This document shows positions 1 through 11,853 of a stretch of 64,000 nt of DNA, one piece after another (the stretch's first letter is position 1; each line of letters opens with the position of its first letter). The DNA comes from Entonaema liquescens (lineage: Eukaryota; Ascomycota; Sordariomycetes; Xylariales; Xylariaceae), in contig CADCSX010000023.1 of assembly GCA_902805475.1 (NCBI GenBank), positions 2,046,001-2,110,000 of the forward strand, in the 5' to 3' direction. The notes beneath the pieces were generated by a model, which was not told the origin of the DNA, did not search any database, and saw nothing but the letters and a program-made list of their open reading frames with translations. Made by a program: the position numbers and the translations under genes.

Positions 1-74
1 AGGTATATGGGTATATACATATGCTAAGGCCTCGCTATCTACGTATGCATACCGCCATGGGTAGGTAAGTTAAG

Positions 75-1344
75 TTATACCCTAATCTTAGCCTCGTTCT
101 TCGGGCCCCTCGCGCCAAACAACGTGCTCCCGACACGCACCTCGTCGCTCCCCGCAACAATAGCGCCTTCAAAGTCCTCACTCATACCCATGCTCAGCTC
201 CAAGTCCTCGGGCTTCAACCCGAGCTCGGAAGCGACCAAGTCCCGCTGCTCGCGCAGACAAAGGAAGTCCTCGTTCTCGGTGTCCGGGGTGGTGGCTACG
301 CTGCGGGCGATGGCGCCGATGGTCATCAGGCCCAGCAGGTGCAGGTTCGGCAGGGCGGAGACGGCGCGGCAGAGAGACACGGTGGCGGCGCCGGGGGCGC
401 AGCCGGATTTCGTGGACTCGCCGGAGGTGTTGACTTGGATGTGGATGTTGATCTTGCCTGGGGAGTCGGGGGAGTTGGAGGAAGATGGTGGGGGGAGGGA
501 GGCCAGGAAGTCCCCCCGGTATTTGTCGAGGAGTTGGGCTTTTTTCTCCGTGTCGATGCTCGACACGCTGAAGAGGTTGGGGATTTTGGCGAGGGATTTG
601 CAGTGGCCTGGGGGTTGTGTTAGTGAGTGCGTGAGTGAGTGAGATTTGGTGAAGGGTATGTAGCGCCGGTGAAGAACTAGGGGGTAGTGTGTTAGGGGGA
701 AGACGTTCTATTTCATGCTTTCTTGTAGTTCTGTAACAATATCTTGCCATTTGCTCTCCTCTCCTCTTGTCATAATAATATAGCATGATATTCCTCAACC
801 CTATTCAATATACGGGGCCAAGATTGGGTAAAAAGGCTCAAGAATGAATTCCTTACCGGACTGTAAGCCGCCAATGAAGTGCCATTGTATATTCCGTGGC
901 AGAAGCTCTGCCTTCTGGCTCAACTCCTGGGCATAGTTTTCGCCGAAGTGAAGCTGCGGCGGCGAGGCCTGTTGCACCAAAGCAAGTATATCGTTGGCTG
1001 GCTTCAGCTTTGAGACGGCGACTAAGCGGACCTGAAAGGAATGGTGTTAGTTGAGCTTGTTTATCTGGATATAGAGTCAAGAAACTCGTCAGTGGGTTAA
1101 AGCGGTGTAGGACATAATATAAGTTCGGTATAGGTGAACTGGATAAGTAGAAATAAAATGAGATCAAAAAATGAGATCAACTCCAATATGTATGACCCCT
1201 TAACAAGTCAAAGCTACCGAGGGGCTTCTTGTGACTTACATCCCGGCCGTTAGCCACGGCGGCGATTCGCTCTCGTACAGTTTTGATCTGTGATACCAGA
1301 GCGGCGGCTCTTTGCGGGTCAATTTTCATCTCTGCGTCCGTCAT
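75..1344 (-). CDS. YggS/PROSC-family PLP homeostasis protein
   Basis: Pyridoxal-phosphate-binding protein of the YggS/PROSC (yeast YBL036C) family, which buffers cellular vitamin B6 and has no known catalytic turnover. Three exons on the minus strand, 1344-1240, 1031-857 and 607-75, join in frame to give 270 residues, the usual family length. The first intron has a GTAAGT donor and the second GTAAGG. The PLP lysine is in the motif AVSKLKP (about K43), followed by FGENYAQE and WHFIGGLQS. The C-terminal half carries LMTIG, the MGMSEDFEGAI segment and GSDEVRVGSTLFG, which line the phosphate pocket. The start was chosen because ATG at 1344 opens a 35-codon exon ending exactly at a GTAAGT donor. 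The family call is secure. The precise cofactor-handling role is inferred from homologs. Confidence 0.9.
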
Positions 1345-2189
1345 TGTAGACCCATAAGTCTACTTTATGAGTTTACAACCACAGAATATATAGAAGTTAG
1401 TCGAATGTGGTATTGCGAGTTGAGCACGCGACTTGTCAGCTACCTCTTTAATAAGAGTCATGAGTATGTATTACATTTATTATGTACCTAACCCAAGTTC
1501 ATATTAACTAAGGAAAAATACCACTAAGAAGATAAATACAGTGTACACACTGTCTAATACGCATTATAGTTTAGATTCAGATTCGTTAATATAATTCTTA
1601 GAAAAATATTATAATACTAGGAGCTCAAAGGTTAATTGGAAGTTGAATGAAGTAGTCCCTCTATTTTACTTATGATTTTAGAAAATAATGCTGATGGAGT
1701 GTGTGATGGTGGTCAATCTGAGAGGTGCTAGTAGTTGAACTCCCCCCTATGCACGCTTTATAGCATAATATATAGTTACTATCGCATCACCGATAGGTTA
1801 AATCGAATATAAGGATCCAGTTTTCCTTCTGAGTAGTAAAAGTACTATTCGCTGTGGCATTGTAACTTCCATATATCAAGATCTAATCTGCATAGCATGC
1901 AAGAACTAACGATGCAATTCCCTCTAATAGGAGGGTTTGCACATGGCTGTGCCCAGATATCGATAAGAAGTGCAGGCGGTTAGATATCGATAAGATAATA
2001 ATCCAGAATTTTGAAGCTCAAGTCGCAATGACGCTTCGCAGAAGTACATACAGGAATAGTAATATTTTGTATTAAGTTTTGCCAAACATTGGTTCAAAAC
2101 GCTTACTTCATAATATCGCGACTTCCTCAATCCCATCATTAGCGCTTGCCCAAAACGTTTTATACTTAATATTTCCTTGGATCTTTCCA
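1345..2189. other. Intergenic region, divergent promoters
   Basis: AT-rich spacer between the divergent YggS-family and BCD1 genes, so it should contain both promoters. The only structure I see is a 14-bp direct repeat, AGATATCGATAAGA, at 1955-1968 and 1982-1995 (27-bp period). No convincing gene. Confidence 0.5.
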
Positions 2190-3350
2190 ATGGCAGACCC
2201 TTTACTTACGTCACTCTGCACCATTTGTCATATACAAACGCCCAAATACAAATGCCCTCGATGCGGAACCCGAACATGTTCCTTAACCTGTGTGAAGAAG
2301 CATAAAAACTGGTCATCATGTAACGGAGAACGTGACCCTACAGTATACATACCACGGGAGAAGCTGAAGACGGATGCCGGCATCGACCACGACTACAATT
2401 TCTTGACCAAAATCGAAAGATCCGTCGAACGAGTCGAGAAGATACTAAAAGAGGAAAGAGACATACTACCGCAAGATGATACCGCATCGCGACCGCCACC
2501 CAACAAGAGAGCGCGTCTTCATAAGGGCCAAAGTCGAGGAAGGGTCACATTCGAGCAGAATTCGCGGAGATGGGACAAGAGTTCCATGCAGCGGATGCGC
2601 CACCTAGGAATCCACGTCGCGTCTGTCCCCTACGGCATGACTCGGGCAAAGGAGAATAAAACAAGTTGGAACAAGCGCACGAGGACCATGAATTGGCAGG
2701 TCGAGTGGCTCGAGTGGAAATCTGTTGGCTCTACCGAGGAAAGTCCAGATACAAAACCCTCGAGAATTTTCCACAAGATACTGGATGAAGTTCCTATCTA
2801 CGTTGGATTCGCAGAGGGATTGGAATCCCATTACCAGCGCCAGCTTAACAACCACGAACGTACGCAGAAGAAGAAGCAGAAGTCTTTAGAGAACAAGAAA
2901 ATAATTACTGGAGGAGGCCAAGAAATGGCTACGACGGCTTGGTGCGACGGGGTTTATGTTATGCAAGATTCGAAAACAACTGCGTGGAACGATACGATTT
3001 TAAGATCGAAATTAATTGAAGAAGTGAAGGATAAGTACCGATTCTTCTACCTCAAGCCAAGGACGCCTTCTAGGGAAGCGCAAAGACTCATACCACTACG
3101 ACCGACTGACACCTTGGCTACCATCTTACCTGGGCTTGACATCGTCGAGTTTCCTACCATCTGTGTTTTACCAGCTGGTTCCACGGCGGTTCCCGAAGGA
3201 TACGTTGTTGAGGATAGGCCTGGAAAATCTAAGAAACGAGAGGGCTCTGCTTTGGTTGGATACTTGAGTGAAGAGGAGGGAGAGGCTATGGATGAGCAGG
3301 ATGATGATACCACAAGTAGTTCGGGGTCAGACTCTGACATGTCTGAGTGA
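2190..3350 (+). CDS. BCD1: Box C/D snoRNP assembly protein Bcd1 (zf-HIT)
   Basis: Single-exon gene for a 386-residue HIT-type zinc-finger protein matching Bcd1 (human ZNHIT6), a nuclear factor needed to assemble and stabilise box C/D snoRNPs. The N-terminal finger is complete: C10, C13, C22, C25, C30, C34, H38 and C44 are the eight ligands, with the typical spacing and the KYKCPRC core. It is followed by the family's conserved KNWSSCNGERDP...YIPREKL stretch. The middle holds the ...FYLKPRTPSREAQRLIPL segment, and the C-terminus is an acidic, serine-rich tail. The reading frame is open further upstream, but the ATG at 2190 places the zinc finger at residue 10 as in homologs, so it is preferred. 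No intron is needed. Confidence 0.9.
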   Translation: MADPLLTSLCTICHIQTPKYKCPRCGTRTCSLTCVKKHKNWSSCNGERDPTVYIPREKLKTDAGIDHDYNFLTKIERSVERVEKILKEERDILPQDDTASRPPPNKRARLHKGQSRGRVTFEQNSRRWDKSSMQRMRHLGIHVASVPYGMTRAKENKTSWNKRTRTMNWQVEWLEWKSVGSTEESPDTKPSRIFHKILDEVPIYVGFAEGLESHYQRQLNNHERTQKKKQKSLENKKIITGGGQEMATTAWCDGVYVMQDSKTTAWNDTILRSKLIEEVKDKYRFFYLKPRTPSREAQRLIPLRPTDTLATILPGLDIVEFPTICVLPAGSTAVPEGYVVEDRPGKSKKREGSALVGYLSEEEGEAMDEQDDDTTSSSGSDSDMSE

Positions 3351-4086
3351 TTAATTAATAATAGTCCTATAATAGGGAATTCTTCTAATATTGCGAATTG
3401 AATTCTTTGTAACGTGTATGAGTTTATTCCGGTTTAATACTGCAGCCACTCCTCTATTGAATGTTGCCGTATTAGACAATCTACAGTTCGGTATTGTCAC
3501 ATTCGCAAGTACGTGATAGAGGAGGTGTTTTCAAAAATGTATTTGTAATATTGAATGGAAAAACACCATAATTGTATCCTGTGGTTTTTAGGCAAACAAA
3601 TGTCAATATATTCAATGCGGGCATCTTGTTGGCGTGTACACACTAGTTCTGAGTAAGCGAATCTACCTAAGATGCGTTTGCTTTTCCAGTGACACAAATC
3701 TATGTAGCACTAATAGTGCCTAACATGCGCACGGACTACTTACTAAAGTTCTTACTTGAATGTGGGCTGTGGCTTAGCAAGTGAATGCACCTGCCAAAAA
3801 CACCTAACGTCGGGAAAGTAGAAGCAGGAAAAACCTTACAATCTCATTTAACGGGGCTGGTGCTAACGGTGCGGTTCGTTGAAATTTTAATTCTTCGCAC
3901 CGGGAAATTCAGCCTCTTCTCTTCCTTTCCAACCCTATCTCATTCCAACCTCCTCCACCTTCAACGGCAAATTACATTATTTTTTTTTCTCTTCGTAATT
4001 TTCAACGTCTTCACAGCCATTTATTTCTACTGCCTTAATTGCATTTACTCCTTCCTCTAGCGCGGATTGCGCACACCTCTTACACA
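3351..4086. other. Intergenic, SCD6 promoter side
   Basis: Non-coding stretch between BCD1 and SCD6. It ends in a pyrimidine-rich leader (3915-4060) typical of a fungal 5' UTR. No gene, RNA or repeat recognised. Confidence 0.5.
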
Positions 4087-6116
4087 ATGTCTGAATTTCT
4101 TGGGTACGTATCCTCTCATGCTGCTTTGTAACGAGATATCGAATGATGTTGGTTCGCTAACCTGATGCAAACGCAGCTCTCGCATATCCCTCATCTCGAA
4201 GAGCGATATCCGGTAAACCTCCCCCATAGCCAACGGTGCTTGCATTGGAGCCCCGCCTCTAATCTTAATAGCTATTCGGGTGTATTGCACGAGATCAATT
4301 CAGAAGAGTCGACTGTCTCTCTGGAAAATGTCAAATCGTTCGGTACCGAGGGCCGCAAGGGTAACCCAGAAGAGGAGATAGCGCCTTCTGATCAAGTCTA
4401 CGAGTACATTGTCTTTCGCGGTAGTGACGTGAAAGATTTGCGTATCGAACAAGCTCCCGCTCCTCCCAAAGAGAACCAACCCCCCAAGGTTCCAGATGAT
4501 CCGGCTATTGTTGGAGTAAGTTGCCCGTTGCCCGTTGCCCGTCACCTACTCGATTTTATAGTATCATGTTCATTGCTATGACGAAATATTTCGGATGTAA
4601 ACCTTTACTTGTCTGAAAAGCGCAAAAACCCTGTGTTGATATTTCCGTTGCCTTCCTTCTGAGCTATCATGAAATGATGCAATTTTTTTTTAATAAATAT
4701 GGAGACGTTCTACTATGAAGCATTTGTGCTAACTACGCACCCTCTCCACTATAGGCTCGTACTCGTCCTGCAGGTGCTATTCCACCTGGCCCAGGAGCTC
4801 CTGGCTACGGTCAAAGCCCCTATCAACCCAACCCTTTCTATCCCCCGCCTCCTGGACAATGGGGACGCGGTGGCCCTGGTCCCGGCCCTGGTCCCGGTCA
4901 AGGCTTTCATGGAATGCCCTATCCGCCGCCTCCGGGCTGGTTTCCTCCTGGCCAAGGTTTCCCGGCTGGTGGACCTGGAGGCCCTGGAGGACCTGGTCCG
5001 TGGAATAGCTTTGGATACCCGCCTGGTCCTGGACCCCAAGGGCCTCAAGGACCCCCAGGTATACCTGGTCAGGGAATGAGGGGAACACCTCAGCAAGACA
5101 ATAATAGCAAGCCCGCTCCTATCGGTGCTGGCGTCGATAAGCAAAGACTGGTTGGTAACCCCGCGGTTGAATTGCCTACGGAGCCTAAGTCATTTGGACA
5201 GCAATCTACTCAGCCTGCCTCAACGAGCGCCGCCCCGACCCCGCCGGTTGAATCGAAGCCTTCCGCAGCGGAAGTCAAAGCTACTGCGGAATCTCTGACG
5301 ACGACGAACGCCCCTCCGTCTCACGTTGCCGAGAAGAAAGCCGTTCCAACCGGCCCTAGGAACAATCGAGTCCTCCCTGCTGTGCCCATTCAGGCCGCAG
5401 TTACCCCCAAATCCGCCCCACAAGTTACTGCTGCCGCTTCTGCGGTTAAGCCTGTGGGAGGGCAAGCTGCTACCCAAGCTGCGCTCAAAGATGCCACTCA
5501 AGCTGCAAAGGAAGCAGTTGCTGTCGCGATGGCGAAGCTTAACAACTCTGCTGCTACTGAACCCCTGTACAGAACGGTAGCGCAATGGATAACTTGACCA
5601 AGAAGGTCAATGAGATGAGAATGAACGCCACCAGGCCCACGACGAATGGTAGAGGACGTGGTCGAGGTGGTCGTTCCGGCGGACAAGGCAAGGTTAACGT
5701 TCCGGACTCCGACTTTGACTTCCAAGCTGGCAATGCAAAGTTCAACAAGCAAGATCTCGTGAAGGAGGCTATCGCGGGCTCGCCTCGCGGAGGCTATTCC
5801 TAATGCTCCAGCCCCCGAGCAAGTGCAGACCGATGATTCTGCACCTCCTGTTGCCTATAACAAGACCAGGTCATTCTTCGACAACATCTCCAGTGAGGCT
5901 AAGGATCGTGCCGAAAACGGCGGCCAGAAGCCCGGTGGACGAGAGTGGCGCGGTGAGGAGCAGCGCAAGAACATGGAGACATTTGGTCAGGGAAGTGTTG
6001 ACGGTGGCTACCGCGGTGGTTACCGCGGCCGGGGTCGTGGACGTGGCGGCCCTCGCGGTCGTGGATTTACCCCTCGAGGAAGAGGAAACACATACCGCCA
6101 ACCGGCGGCTCAATGA
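4087..6116 (+). CDS. SCD6: Scd6/Lsm14 P-body protein, two reading-frame breaks
   Basis: Lsm14/Scd6 translational repressor and P-body component, which binds mRNA and decapping factors. Exons are 4087-4103, 4177-4212, 4272-4515 and 4755-6116. The N-terminal LSm domain starts MSEFLGSRISLISKSDIRYSG and runs to VFRGSDVKDLRIEQ. It is followed by a Pro/Gly-rich linker, the FDF box (PDSDFDFQAGNAKFNKQDLVKEAIAGSP), the SFFDNISSE TFG-type box and C-terminal RGG repeats. Exon 4 is not open in one frame. Near 5562-5565 (CCCC) one base appears to be missing. Near 5783-5786 a 2-base loss (a CT unit) or a 1-base gain restores the first frame. Conserved protein continues across both breaks, giving about 553 residues after correction. 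The second break could also be read as a 70-base intron (5759-5828) with a poor GTGAAG donor, but that would remove conserved residues. Identity is firm; integrity of the frame is uncertain. Confidence 0.88.
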
Positions 6117-6721
6117 TTCACATCGATACGTCCATTAAATGGGCCGCATAGTCGACAAGTCGGCTTTCATGACTTCATACTCGTACCCTCAAACGCAACA
6201 TCATTTAGCAGTGTATTACTACGGCAGTTGCATGATCTGGTTTTTCTTTTTCCGCGCGCAGGAACTTGGTGGATAATGACGCGGTTTTGCCATGCTCCAG
6301 AGCTCGATAGGCGTGATTTCAGTTGAGGCTCTTAGCAATGGCGTAAGGGTGGGTTGACAAGGGCAGGTATAATTCTTGCATTCATCACGAGCATGATCAC
6401 ACGATTTTACGTTCGAGACGAAAAATGGGGACTGGTAGTTTCGGCTCGAGCGCAGGACAGGCATTTTGCAGGAAGGAGGCGTTGATACATACAAATGACC
6501 CTTGAGGTACCACTCTTGAGGTACAATTTTCGAGAAAAAGGCAAAGAAAATGCGAATGCAATAGCGGGCTTGATGTTTGTAAGATGGCTTTGGCTTTTTG
6601 AGTCGGTACATAAGCTAAGCTGCACTGGTTAATACAAAACAATCAAGTCGTCTGTCTTTTTGTTCTTGTGTGATGAGTTATAATTTGACGCAGTAATTGA
6701 TATGCTATAACGTCTCTATTT
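6117..6721. other. Convergent 3' intergenic spacer
   Basis: Spacer between the convergent SCD6 and Nit-family genes, presumably their 3' UTRs and terminators. Short open frames on the minus strand here lack coding character. Confidence 0.5.
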
Positions 6722-8202
6722 CTATACTTCCGGATATACGTCCCTAGAAGACAGTAATTAGTAAACGAAATGAGGTAAGTTAACGTTGTGTTGAGTAAGA
6801 ACATCATATAGGACAAAAGGGGGGATGCAACGTACGTCCTTCTCACAAGGGGCATCTGTTCGCGAACCTTCTCCCACACTCCTAAATCCACATCTACCAC
6901 ACCGAGCTCGCCCACCGCCCCGTCCTCAACCTCATACCCGTCCCCGTCTTTCTTCTCACGAACTCCCTTCAGCGAAAGCTTTACCCGCCCCCAGGGATCA
7001 ACAACCAGGCTCCGCCCGTAGCTCATGCGCGGCGACAAGCCCGGGTTGTGCGGGCCGACCTGGGCCGCGGCTATGACCCAAGACTGGGTCTCGATAGCAC
7101 GAGCTCGAAGAAGCGTCTCCCAGTGCGCGTGGCCCGTGGGGATGGTGAAGGCGCTCGGGTATAGCAGGATCTGGGCGGGGGAGAAGGACTTGCTGGTGGC
7201 GAGGTGGAGAGCTGCTTCGGGGAATCGCAGGTCGAAACAGATCAGGCTGCCTAGTCGGCCGACGGGGGTGGCGAAGGGAGGCGTGAAGTGGGACCCCGCT
7301 TGGGTGCTGGTGGATTCCCGCAGGGAGGCGTCGGGGTAGTCGAATAGGTGCAGTTTGTCGTAGGACGCGGCGGGGTGCAGGGAGCCGTCCTCGCGGATGA
7401 AGATGGTGCGGTTGTAGAGTTTGGTTGTGGTTTCGGTGCCTGTTTCGGGGTCTTCGGACGGGACGGAGGATAGGACTGCGTTGAGGGGGGAGGACACGGG
7501 TTTCACGGACACGGGCACGTGGATGCCGACGTGCACGGCGAGATTGTGCTGTGCGGCGGCGGAGCGCAGGCCGGTGACGAAAGGGGAGGTGGCGATGGGT
7601 TGGGCGAGGGAGAGGGATTCCTGTGCTGAGGTGCCGATGTAGTCGGATGCTTCGGGGAGGAAGAGGACCTGGGGCGGTGGTTAGTTGATATACTTGGTTT
7701 GGGTGAGATATAAAATGAGATGGTAGATAGATAGATGTCAAGGTATGGGTGAGAGGAGGGCCCAAGAGATGATGTATATTCCTTCTCAGTAATACTAGAT
7801 TCATGATGCTTATGGTCTCTCTGTTCAGAAGTATAGACGGAACGAAGGTAGTCTGTATCTATAATTCCTTCCACATCTAAACCCTCATCTCATAGGAACA
7901 ACGAACTTGAGTATGACTACAGACCAACACTCCAAGTTCGTGTAATAGAAAGTGAAGGCTTAGACTCGTAGTCCTTTACATACTTTCGCGCCAGCAGCCG
8001 CAGCTTGGCCCACGAGCTTAACGCACTGCTCGAGGTTATGTGCCATCGAGTTGGACGAGCATATTTGCCCTATCGCCTGTATCCCAGTTAGTCATGTATT
8101 ATATCATCTTAAAGCAGTTCTCTGTCTCAACTCCCTCGCATAAACTATGAGCACAAATAAGAATAGGCAATGATGCAGTTTTAATCTTACCGCCTTAGCC
8201 AT
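6722..8202 (-). CDS. Nit-family amidase (carbon-nitrogen hydrolase)
   Basis: Carbon-nitrogen hydrolase of the Nit1 branch, most like yeast Nit2 (deaminated-glutathione amidase), a metabolite-repair enzyme of cytosol or mitochondria. Four exons, 8202-8191, 8076-7984, 7668-6836 and 6743-6722, give 319 residues. The first exon encodes only MAKA and the last only the end of the ...RRTDVYPEV tail, so both are easily missed. The Glu-Lys-Cys triad is visible as FLPEASDY (E41), SYDKLHLFD (K140) and LICFDLRFPE (C179). LRARAIETQSWVIAAAQVG and the PWGRV segment are further Nit hallmarks. All junctions have GT-AG ends and preserve frame. Substrate assignment is by similarity of the LRARAIETQ region; an omega-amidase cannot be excluded. 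Confidence 0.9.
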
Positions 8203-9248
8203 CTCAACGTTCTACTCTAATATCCCCAATACGCTTCCTAAGTTATAGTCTGGTCCTCGGATCTTAGAACGGCGTGCTTGAGTCTACTTGGTACCTAATC
8301 TATAAACAACCCCAAAATAGAGTAAAAAAGAAAATCTCCGATGAAACACGCGAAGTAACCGACCCCGAGTCTTTTTTTTCTAGTTCTAAAAATGGACCAA
8401 CTGTGATAGAGGAACAAAGTGAATGCCGGAAAATAAAATGGATCAAGCCATTCGGAGGTTTCTTGACGTGATGTCAAATAAATCGGAGAACGTTCAGGGC
8501 CATTGGGTTCCCCACTTCCGCCCGACGTCTTGTGATAGGGGGCCGAGGCCGAACTAAGCGTTTGTTTACTTTCATGTAAATAGTTGAATATATAGATCAT
8601 GAAATATGAAATATTATGGAAACCATGTATTTACTGCATACGCTTTATTTATAACGGGCAAATCACAATCACCCGTATCTCAAAACCTATCGCTCGCGCG
8701 TATTTCACTGGCCATTCTTGCGAACCGTCTAGCTAGATATCTACGGTACCCAGACAAACAACCGAGTCAGTTATCCACCCATTTAGGTCCTGGCTCTTGG
8801 CAAGACCTTTTGATCGGCCAGTCAGCCTTTGGCTACTAGCGTAGGTAGAAACGCAAAATTAGGCCCAAGAGGCTCTCATGTGACATCAACATCAACACAC
8901 TGTCGAGGCCGTTCCTTCTAGAACCTCTCTCCACTCGATCGTCTGTTCTTTTCCTCGTCCGCCCAAGGGCAAAGACGGAACGGGTCGAAACAAAACCAGA
9001 AAATGCAAAAGCCATCCGTGCCCCCTTTGTTATGCCCTCTGATGCCAACGCCTGGCTGTGAAATGTAGAAATATGTATACCAATACAACGCGAAGTGTCT
9101 AGAGGGTATAATCCCCCCCCGCAAGTAAACTTAACCCCTTTTGATCTCATTACTCGGCCGAATCTTGCTTAGGTTAGACTCATTTTGGAAGTTCCCCGTT
9201 GCTTTTATACCGTAAATTCCTTAGAGCCCTGAAGCCGACTGCCTGCCA
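8203..9248. other. Intergenic region upstream of the Nit-family gene
   Basis: About 1 kb between the 5' end of the Nit-family gene and the 3' end of TAF4. Only short, non-coding-like open frames are present. No repeat or RNA gene recognised. Confidence 0.45.
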
Positions 9249-11245
9249 TCACGTCGTATTCTCCACCGTACCCTTGGCAGACCTATCCAAGATATCGTAT
9301 GCCTGTTGTAGAGCCTTCATGTCGAAGCCGCGCTCTTCTATAACGACAACCCAGTCACGAAGCTGTATGTTCTTTCCCTTGTCCGAATCTTCGCGGAATT
9401 GCCCCAGATGCGTGACTCCCGCCTTCGTGAGGGGGCCACGAGGGGCCTTACTACTAGATGCGGCTGTGGAACTTGGTGTACCGGGTACGCCCGTAGCTTG
9501 AGGGCGAGGAGTGCTTGCGCCACTGCCTGGGCCACCTGAATTCGTCATCCATGAGTATTTCTTCTTCTTGCCACCCGCAAACAAACCCAGCGTTTGGTTG
9601 ACAGTCGTACTGCTCGCCTCCGCAAGTTTCGCTGCCTTCTTACTCTCCTTCTTTGTGGGAGCTTTCACCTCACTCGACTCCGGGGCTATAGAACCAGGCG
9701 TCCCTGGTGCCACGGATCCAGCTCGTGATGTACTATCACCACCGTCCTTGTCCTTTTCGGTGCCCTTTTCCATGCGCTTTAGTCGTTTTCTAAGGCGAGC
9801 TTCTTCGGCGTTGCGTGCATCCTTTACGGTTCCCGTCATGGCCTCCACTATGGGATTGGCGGGAGAAGCTTCCGAGACTGGCGTGGGTAATCCATTGCTG
9901 AGCTCATCTGCTGGACCTATAACTTATAGTTAGTCATACGAGATACGAACAAAAGCTTTATGATTGAGAAGTCCATACGTTTGAGTGGGTTTGTGCGGGG
10001 GCTAACCGCGCTCTCCACACCCGTCCGCGGGCCCTCACCCTGGGTTCCGTTCGCGTCGGCCGACGGTATAGCAGCTGCGTCGAGCCATTCAGTAGGCACT
10101 GCACCATGCGAGGTCTTCTGTCGCGTAGTGGCAATCCTATTGGCATCGCCCACGAGCTCCCGTAAGTGCTGCTTCGTACTTATCGATAGCAGCGCAATTT
10201 GGTCAACGAGAAAAGCATCGTGAGGGATAAATGAGCCGAGCGTCTGCACTACTGTACCATCCGGAGACTTCTGATACATAACCTTGATCTCCGGCTTGGC
10301 ACCGGCAGGGCTTGCCATTTTCCCCATATACCGGCCTCCCTCCGGCTTCAGGTCTAAGTTCAAGTTGAGACCATACTTGGCAGCCGTGTCGTGCATTCGC
10401 TTGTGTACCACACCTGGTTCTAATAGGAAGTTGACTATTTCCTGACTTCTAGTCCGGGCAAGTCGCGCTGCTGCTTCATTCCAGGCTCTATCTGCACTCT
10501 CCGCAGCGAGCTCTTCCTGAGTTTTGGCATTGGTAGGCTGGGGGGGTTGATTGGCAGGCCCAGCTCCATACAAAGTCTCCGGTCCTCCAGGCGGATAATT
10601 AGGGAATCCACGAGATTCTAGGTTGTTCAAGTACTCTGCCTCCTCTTCAAGATCGATACCGGTGCCTACGAGCATATCATCCACGTCGTATGTAACGTCC
10701 GCCTTGTTTGACGCAGGTCTGGGCCCTTGTCTTGTCGGGTCGTTGGACGAGAAGGACCCTGCCGGGTTCATAGTTGGTGGTCCCATGTTGGTAATAACCG
10801 GAGGTACCGAAGAATTGAAGGAATTGTTCGTGGGAACCGGCGCAAGCTTCGCGTTAGAGTAAGGTGCGTGGCTGACGTTAGGAGTTTGCGGTTGAGGTGA
10901 TGCCAAAGGTGGTGTTGATACCGCTGTTGGCATCGTAAGTGTCATACCAACAGATGCAGATCGACCGTTCGGTTGCTGATAAGGCGTGCTATACGTTGCT
11001 GCCGCGGGAGCTTGGTTAATGTTGTGGTTAGGAGCGGGAGCCGGTGAGGGTAAGGTCATCGGTGTAGCCGCTGGAGTAGTAGCTCTAGGACTCGCGGCAT
11101 AATTTGGATACGGTGAACCTGGATTCGATGGAGGACCGGGAGATAATCTGGCTCGTTTATTGGGAGGAAGCTGATAAGTTTGATTCGGAGAATGCTGCTG
11201 GGGCGAGAACTGCCTCTGAGGCATCGGAGGTTGTGGGTGCGACAT
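9249..11245 (-). CDS. TAF4: TFIID subunit 4 (Taf4)
   Basis: Subunit of the general transcription factor TFIID. Taf4 pairs with Taf12 through a histone fold and scaffolds the complex in the nucleus. Two exons, 11245-9979 and 9916-9249, separated by a 62-base intron (GTATGG...TATAG), give 644 residues. Residues 1-185 are low-complexity Pro/Gln/Ser/Asn sequence typical of fungal Taf4. The conserved TAF4 domain spans roughly 185-420, with NFLLEPGVVHKRMHDTAAKYGLN and LLSISTKQHLRELVGDANRIA. The C-terminal exon has a charged ARLRKRLKRMEK helix, a KKKYSWMT motif and ends in LRDWVVVIEERGFDMKALQQAYDIL, the family's terminal signature. The start ATG at 11245 begins the long N-terminal low-complexity region; no better start is apparent. 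Confidence 0.92.
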
Positions 11246-11853
11246 GACGACAATTTTATCAGGTCAAAGGAATTGCGCGGGTTATTAAGATCGGAGGTAG
11301 TCAGTTATAATAAAAGAGAGAATCCCTAGTCGAAAATGATGTGCTGTAAATAACAACCCTTTTTTTTTTCAACACGCTCTCTGAACCTGGACAGGCACAG
11401 AGCCTGTCACAATCAACCGGCCGACACCCATCCGACGGTGTAAGAGGTAAGGTATAAGGGTATGTATTGGAAAGGCGATCTGAAGGCGACAAATGCGATG
11501 CCGACTAAGGTGGAAACCAATAAAAGACACGGGCGGCGCGTCGGGGAGGATGCTGGTTGGTGATGGGGATAGTGATGTTTGGGATGGATGAGGAGGCGAT
11601 CTTAGACTTCAGCAACACAAGAAAAGCTCCTGTTTCCCCATTGGAAAGATTTCGTGTAGTACCAACGCACGGTCCCCACAGGCTCCCTTTAGGTACCTAG
11701 TGACCTACTGAATTAACTGGATTGAGTGATGTTTTAGGTACGTACCTTAGGTACATTTAGCTGATTTAGGTAGATATTTAGCAGTACTTAAGTACTTAAT
11801 AGCTTAACTTCGTTTAATCTTAACTTCTTTTTTTTTAATTATATAATAAATTA
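11246..11853. other. Intergenic region, TAF4 upstream
   Basis: TAF4 5' region. The part from 11690 to 11820 is dense in TAGGTA/TACCTA hexamers and leads into the AT-rich fold-back element. No gene. Confidence 0.45.

Noticed and set aside
178..798. 206-codon frame antisense/overlapping with the YggS-family gene
   Set aside because: Arginine/proline/histidine-rich shadow of the GC-rich real exon in another frame.
5759..5828. Intron in SCD6 exon 4 that would restore frame
   Set aside because: The GTGAAG donor is weak and the intron would remove the conserved VKEAIAGSP end of the FDF box. A small indel is more economical.
6998..7804. 268-codon frame overlapping the Nit-family gene
   Set aside because: Another-frame shadow of the real catalytic exon, with Arg/Pro/His-rich composition.
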